Source: Candidatus Amarobacter glycogenicus (GTDB taxonomy: Bacteria > Chloroflexota > Dehalococcoidia > Tepidiformales > Tepidiformaceae). Taken from it: DNA of 64,000 nt. A program made the translations under genes and the position numbers. The stretch is taken from contig JADJZF010000005.1 in NCBI GenBank assembly GCA_016719395.1, positions 1 through 64,000 of the forward strand. The letters are read 5' to 3'. Shown here piece by piece: positions 62,185-64,000 of the stretch; positions within the stretch are counted from its first letter, which is position 1, and the number at the start of each line of letters is the position of its first letter. The notes under the pieces were generated by a model. That model searched no databases. It had not been told where the DNA came from and was given only the letters and a program-made list of their open reading frames with translations.

Positions 62185-62210
62185 AAGGGCTCCCCGTGCG
62201 GGGAGCCCTT
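62185..62210 (-). terminator. Rho-independent terminator of the secreted protein gene
   Basis: AAGGGCTCCCCG (62185-62196) and CGGGGAGCCCTT (62199-62210) form a 12-bp perfect stem with a two-base gap. On the minus strand it is followed by TTTTTC, making a textbook terminator 22 bp after the stop of the gene at 62233. Confidence 0.9.
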
Positions 62211-62232
62211 CGTCGGTCTGGAAGCCTTTGGC

Positions 62233-63825
62233 CTAGTTGCTAAAGGCGTTGTAGAGGCCGTCGTTGTCGCCGGCGTTCAGGTCGTTCGTCGCATCCGCGA
62301 TGGCGATGATCGGCACGTCGCTCGTAATCGTCATGCCGCCCCAGAAGCAGGCAGGCGGCGAAGCGCCGATGCCGCTATCCGTCGTCAGGCCCTGGTAGAA
62401 GATGAACGACCCCGTGATCGTCTTGCTCGCCGTGTACGTCCCGGCTGCGTTACAGCCCGGCGCCGAGTTCGACGTGTCATTGATCGCGGTCAAGGTGAGG
62501 GTCGCCGTCCCGCCGCTCGCCACCGTTACGCTGACCCACGTGTTGTATCCGCCGGCCCCACCCGAGGCGTACGCCCGGCGGAAGATGAGCGGGAACTTCG
62601 CGCTTGTCGTCGCGCGGTCGGTCGGCACTCCGTTCACCGCCGTGTAAAGGTCTTCATCGACGAAGCTGCCCGCCGAAGTCATCTTCGAGCGGAACAGCAC
62701 AGCCGCCAGCGGCTGGTCAGAAGTGATCTTCGCCGCCCCGACGAAGCCTTCCGGGATTCCACCGGCTGCTTCGTAGACGCTGTGGCTGGCGGTACCGTTC
62801 GCCGGGATGCTCAGCGGTACTGCGTAGGTCCCGGTGTTGCCCGTGTAGGTAACCGTTGCAGTCGCAGCCGTCGCGTTGGCGTTCGAAAGGAGGATCTGGG
62901 TGTAGTAGCCATCGAGTTTGATGGCCAGCGGGATCGAGATCGTTGTGCCAACGTCGTCGGTCGTGTCCCCGGCCCCGCCGACGATGAAGCCATCGTACGA
63001 AGCCAGCTTGCGAAGCCCACCCGAGAGGTAGGCGTCGACACCGACCGTCACGCTGGAAGTTGAGGTCGTGATCGTGGCCGCCATGATTGAGTTAGCGGTG
63101 CTGCCCGGCATCGGGATGGCGCCGTCGATGGCCGTCGGCGCGAAGCTAATCTGGCCGCCAACCGGGATCTTGTATCCGCCGCCAGCGCATGCTGCGCTGC
63201 CCGACCCTGCATCGGTGACCGGCGACTTTACGCCGCCGGGGAAGGTGTAAAGGATCGTCACGCACGCTTCAGCCGCCCCCGTGTTCGCGATCGCGAAACG
63301 AGTGTTATAGGTTGCGTCGAGGGCGTTCGCGACGTACGGCAAAGTCACTTTCGTGCCGCCGGTGGGATAGGCGTTGTGGATCGAGTAGGACTTCGCGAAT
63401 GTGCTGCTCGACTCGATGTCGCGCACCAGCAGCGCATTGATCGGCTGGTCGCTGCTGATGACGCCGACGCCGCGGAAACCGGGCGTCAGGCCCGTGTTCA
63501 GCGCCTGGGCGAAGACGCGCGTGCCTCCGGGAGGCACGTTCGGGAAGACCACGGTAGCCGAAGGGATCTGCACGCCTTGCGGGGTGTAGATGTCCATCAC
63601 AATGGTTGCGGGGGCGCTGCCATTGTTCTGGGCGATCGAGCTCGTGTTTTCCTTGCTGTTGGGGAGCAGCGCGGGGAGGACGGCAACGTGGTCGAAGCCG
63701 CGTCCTGGTGCCAGCTCCTGCCGGTTGCCCGGAATGCTGCCCGCACTCGCGGACGCCACCGGGATAAGGGTCAGGGCGCCGAGCACTGTTGCAAGCGCCA
63801 GTCGCCGGATACGAATTCGCTCCAT
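62233..63825 (-). CDS. Large secreted protein with three related domains
   Basis: ATG 63825 follows GAGGAGAAACATC and begins a signal peptide (RRLALATVLGALTLIPVASA, cleaved near ASAG). The mature ~500 residues contain three beta-rich units, each with a matching segment: VISSDQPINALLVRDIESSS, KITSDQPLAAVLFRSKMTS and TITSDVPIIAIADATNDLN. The composition is Ser/Thr/Gly/Ala-rich with few cysteines. It has its own promoter and terminator and is likely abundant, a surface or S-layer-like protein. I cannot name the family. Confidence 0.75.
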   Translation of the reverse strand: MERIRIRRLALATVLGALTLIPVASASAGSIPGNRQELAPGRGFDHVAVLPALLPNSKENTSSIAQNNGSAPATIVMDIYTPQGVQIPSATVVFPNVPPGGTRVFAQALNTGLTPGFRGVGVISSDQPINALLVRDIESSSTFAKSYSIHNAYPTGGTKVTLPYVANALDATYNTRFAIANTGAAEACVTILYTFPGGVKSPVTDAGSGSAACAGGGYKIPVGGQISFAPTAIDGAIPMPGSTANSIMAATITTSTSSVTVGVDAYLSGGLRKLASYDGFIVGGAGDTTDDVGTTISIPLAIKLDGYYTQILLSNANATAATATVTYTGNTGTYAVPLSIPANGTASHSVYEAAGGIPEGFVGAAKITSDQPLAAVLFRSKMTSAGSFVDEDLYTAVNGVPTDRATTSAKFPLIFRRAYASGGAGGYNTWVSVTVASGGTATLTLTAINDTSNSAPGCNAAGTYTASKTITGSFIFYQGLTTDSGIGASPPACFWGGMTITSDVPIIAIADATNDLNAGDNDGLYNAFSN

Positions 63826-63848
63826 GATGTTTCTCCTCATCACTCGGC

Positions 63849-63878
63849 AGTGTAGGAACCGCGTAGAAGTAGGGTCAA
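63849..63878 (-). promoter_or_regulatory. Promoter of the secreted protein gene
   Basis: On the minus strand TTGACC (reverse of 63873-63878), an 18-bp spacer and TACACT (reverse of 63849-63854) form a strong sigma-70-type promoter about 24 bp upstream of the start codon. The bases beyond it to the window end (63879-64000) hold no recognisable gene. Confidence 0.6.
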
Positions 63879-64000
63879 CGAGTACCGCCCTCAAGCTCCA
63901 AGTCCCATGTAAACGGTGTGTAACTTTTGCACGGCCGTGGATCGCCTCTTTACGGTGCCACTCCGCATACGGCGTTCCGCTCTTTCGGCTTTCCTCAGGC

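Noticed and set aside
1..64000. CRISPR arrays, insertion sequences, prophage
   Set aside because: No regularly spaced repeats, transposases, integrases or phage structural genes were seen in the window.

Overview
The window looks like a high-GC, free-living bacterial chromosome. Three CaiB/BaiF CoA-transferases, four acyl-CoA dehydrogenase-fold proteins, a DUF35-thiolase pair, an F420-type monooxygenase and frequent leaderless starts suggest Chloroflexota (Dehalococcoidia or a relative). That placement is inference from gene content; no rRNA or complete tRNA is present to confirm it.

Left edge (1-1910): the remains of a type IV AbiEi/AbiEii toxin-antitoxin pair, both broken by several frameshifts and still preceded by an inverted repeat. 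They end beside a 3' half of a tRNA-Lys(TTT), which reads as the scar of an old integrated element.

1912-11232: an OmpR-type response regulator and its histidine kinase, divergent from an eight-gene plus-strand run: radical SAM protein, DoxX membrane protein, acyl-CoA-dehydrogenase-fold flavoprotein, signal-less PhnD-like binding protein, DUF2064 transferase, radical SAM/SPASM protein, DUF2079 membrane protein (frameshifted) and a family 2 glycosyltransferase. Paired 11-bp-spaced TTACG/CGTAA half-sites lie between the two arms, one pair sitting where the -35 of the cluster's leaderless promoter should be. This is the best candidate for an undescribed system. An RHS-repeat fragment abuts the end of the glycosyltransferase.

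11862-23349: phosphonate catabolism. phnGHIJKLM plus an acetyltransferase run rightward. A MurR/RpiR-family regulator, phnC, phnE and phnD run leftward; phnD is interrupted by one in-frame amber codon. Beyond phnD lie an overlapping 2H phosphoesterase and HAD hydrolase that could stand in for the missing phnP/phnN steps.

23469-32946: an uptake and catabolic island with a degenerate M28-like protein, an acyl-CoA dehydrogenase, a DppB/DppC/solute-binding oligopeptide-type transporter, two CoA-transferases (one frameshifted) and a divergent LysR regulator with a clear palindromic operator.

33152-42545: a response regulator-diguanylate cyclase, a frameshifted EamA transporter, an HSL-type esterase, DUF35 plus a Cys-less thiolase-like protein, a phosphoesterase, a frameshifted SDR, a third CoA-transferase, an enoyl-CoA hydratase and the permease of a zinc/manganese ABC transporter.

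42542-57751: the rest of that metal transporter (the ATPase apparently starts at ATA), a second hydratase, an ACAD10/11-like dehydrogenase plus kinase-like partner, a frameshifted SufR-like regulator, ribD, an LLM monooxygenase, an EVE protein, an orphan nuoB with small neighbours, another acyl-CoA dehydrogenase, tandem GNAT paralogues, a methyltransferase and a flavin reductase.

57910-64000: a BtuFCD-type uptake system, a flippase-like membrane protein and a large secreted three-repeat protein with its promoter and terminator. Five otherwise intact genes carry single frameshifts; genuine decay and assembly indels cannot be told apart from the sequence alone.
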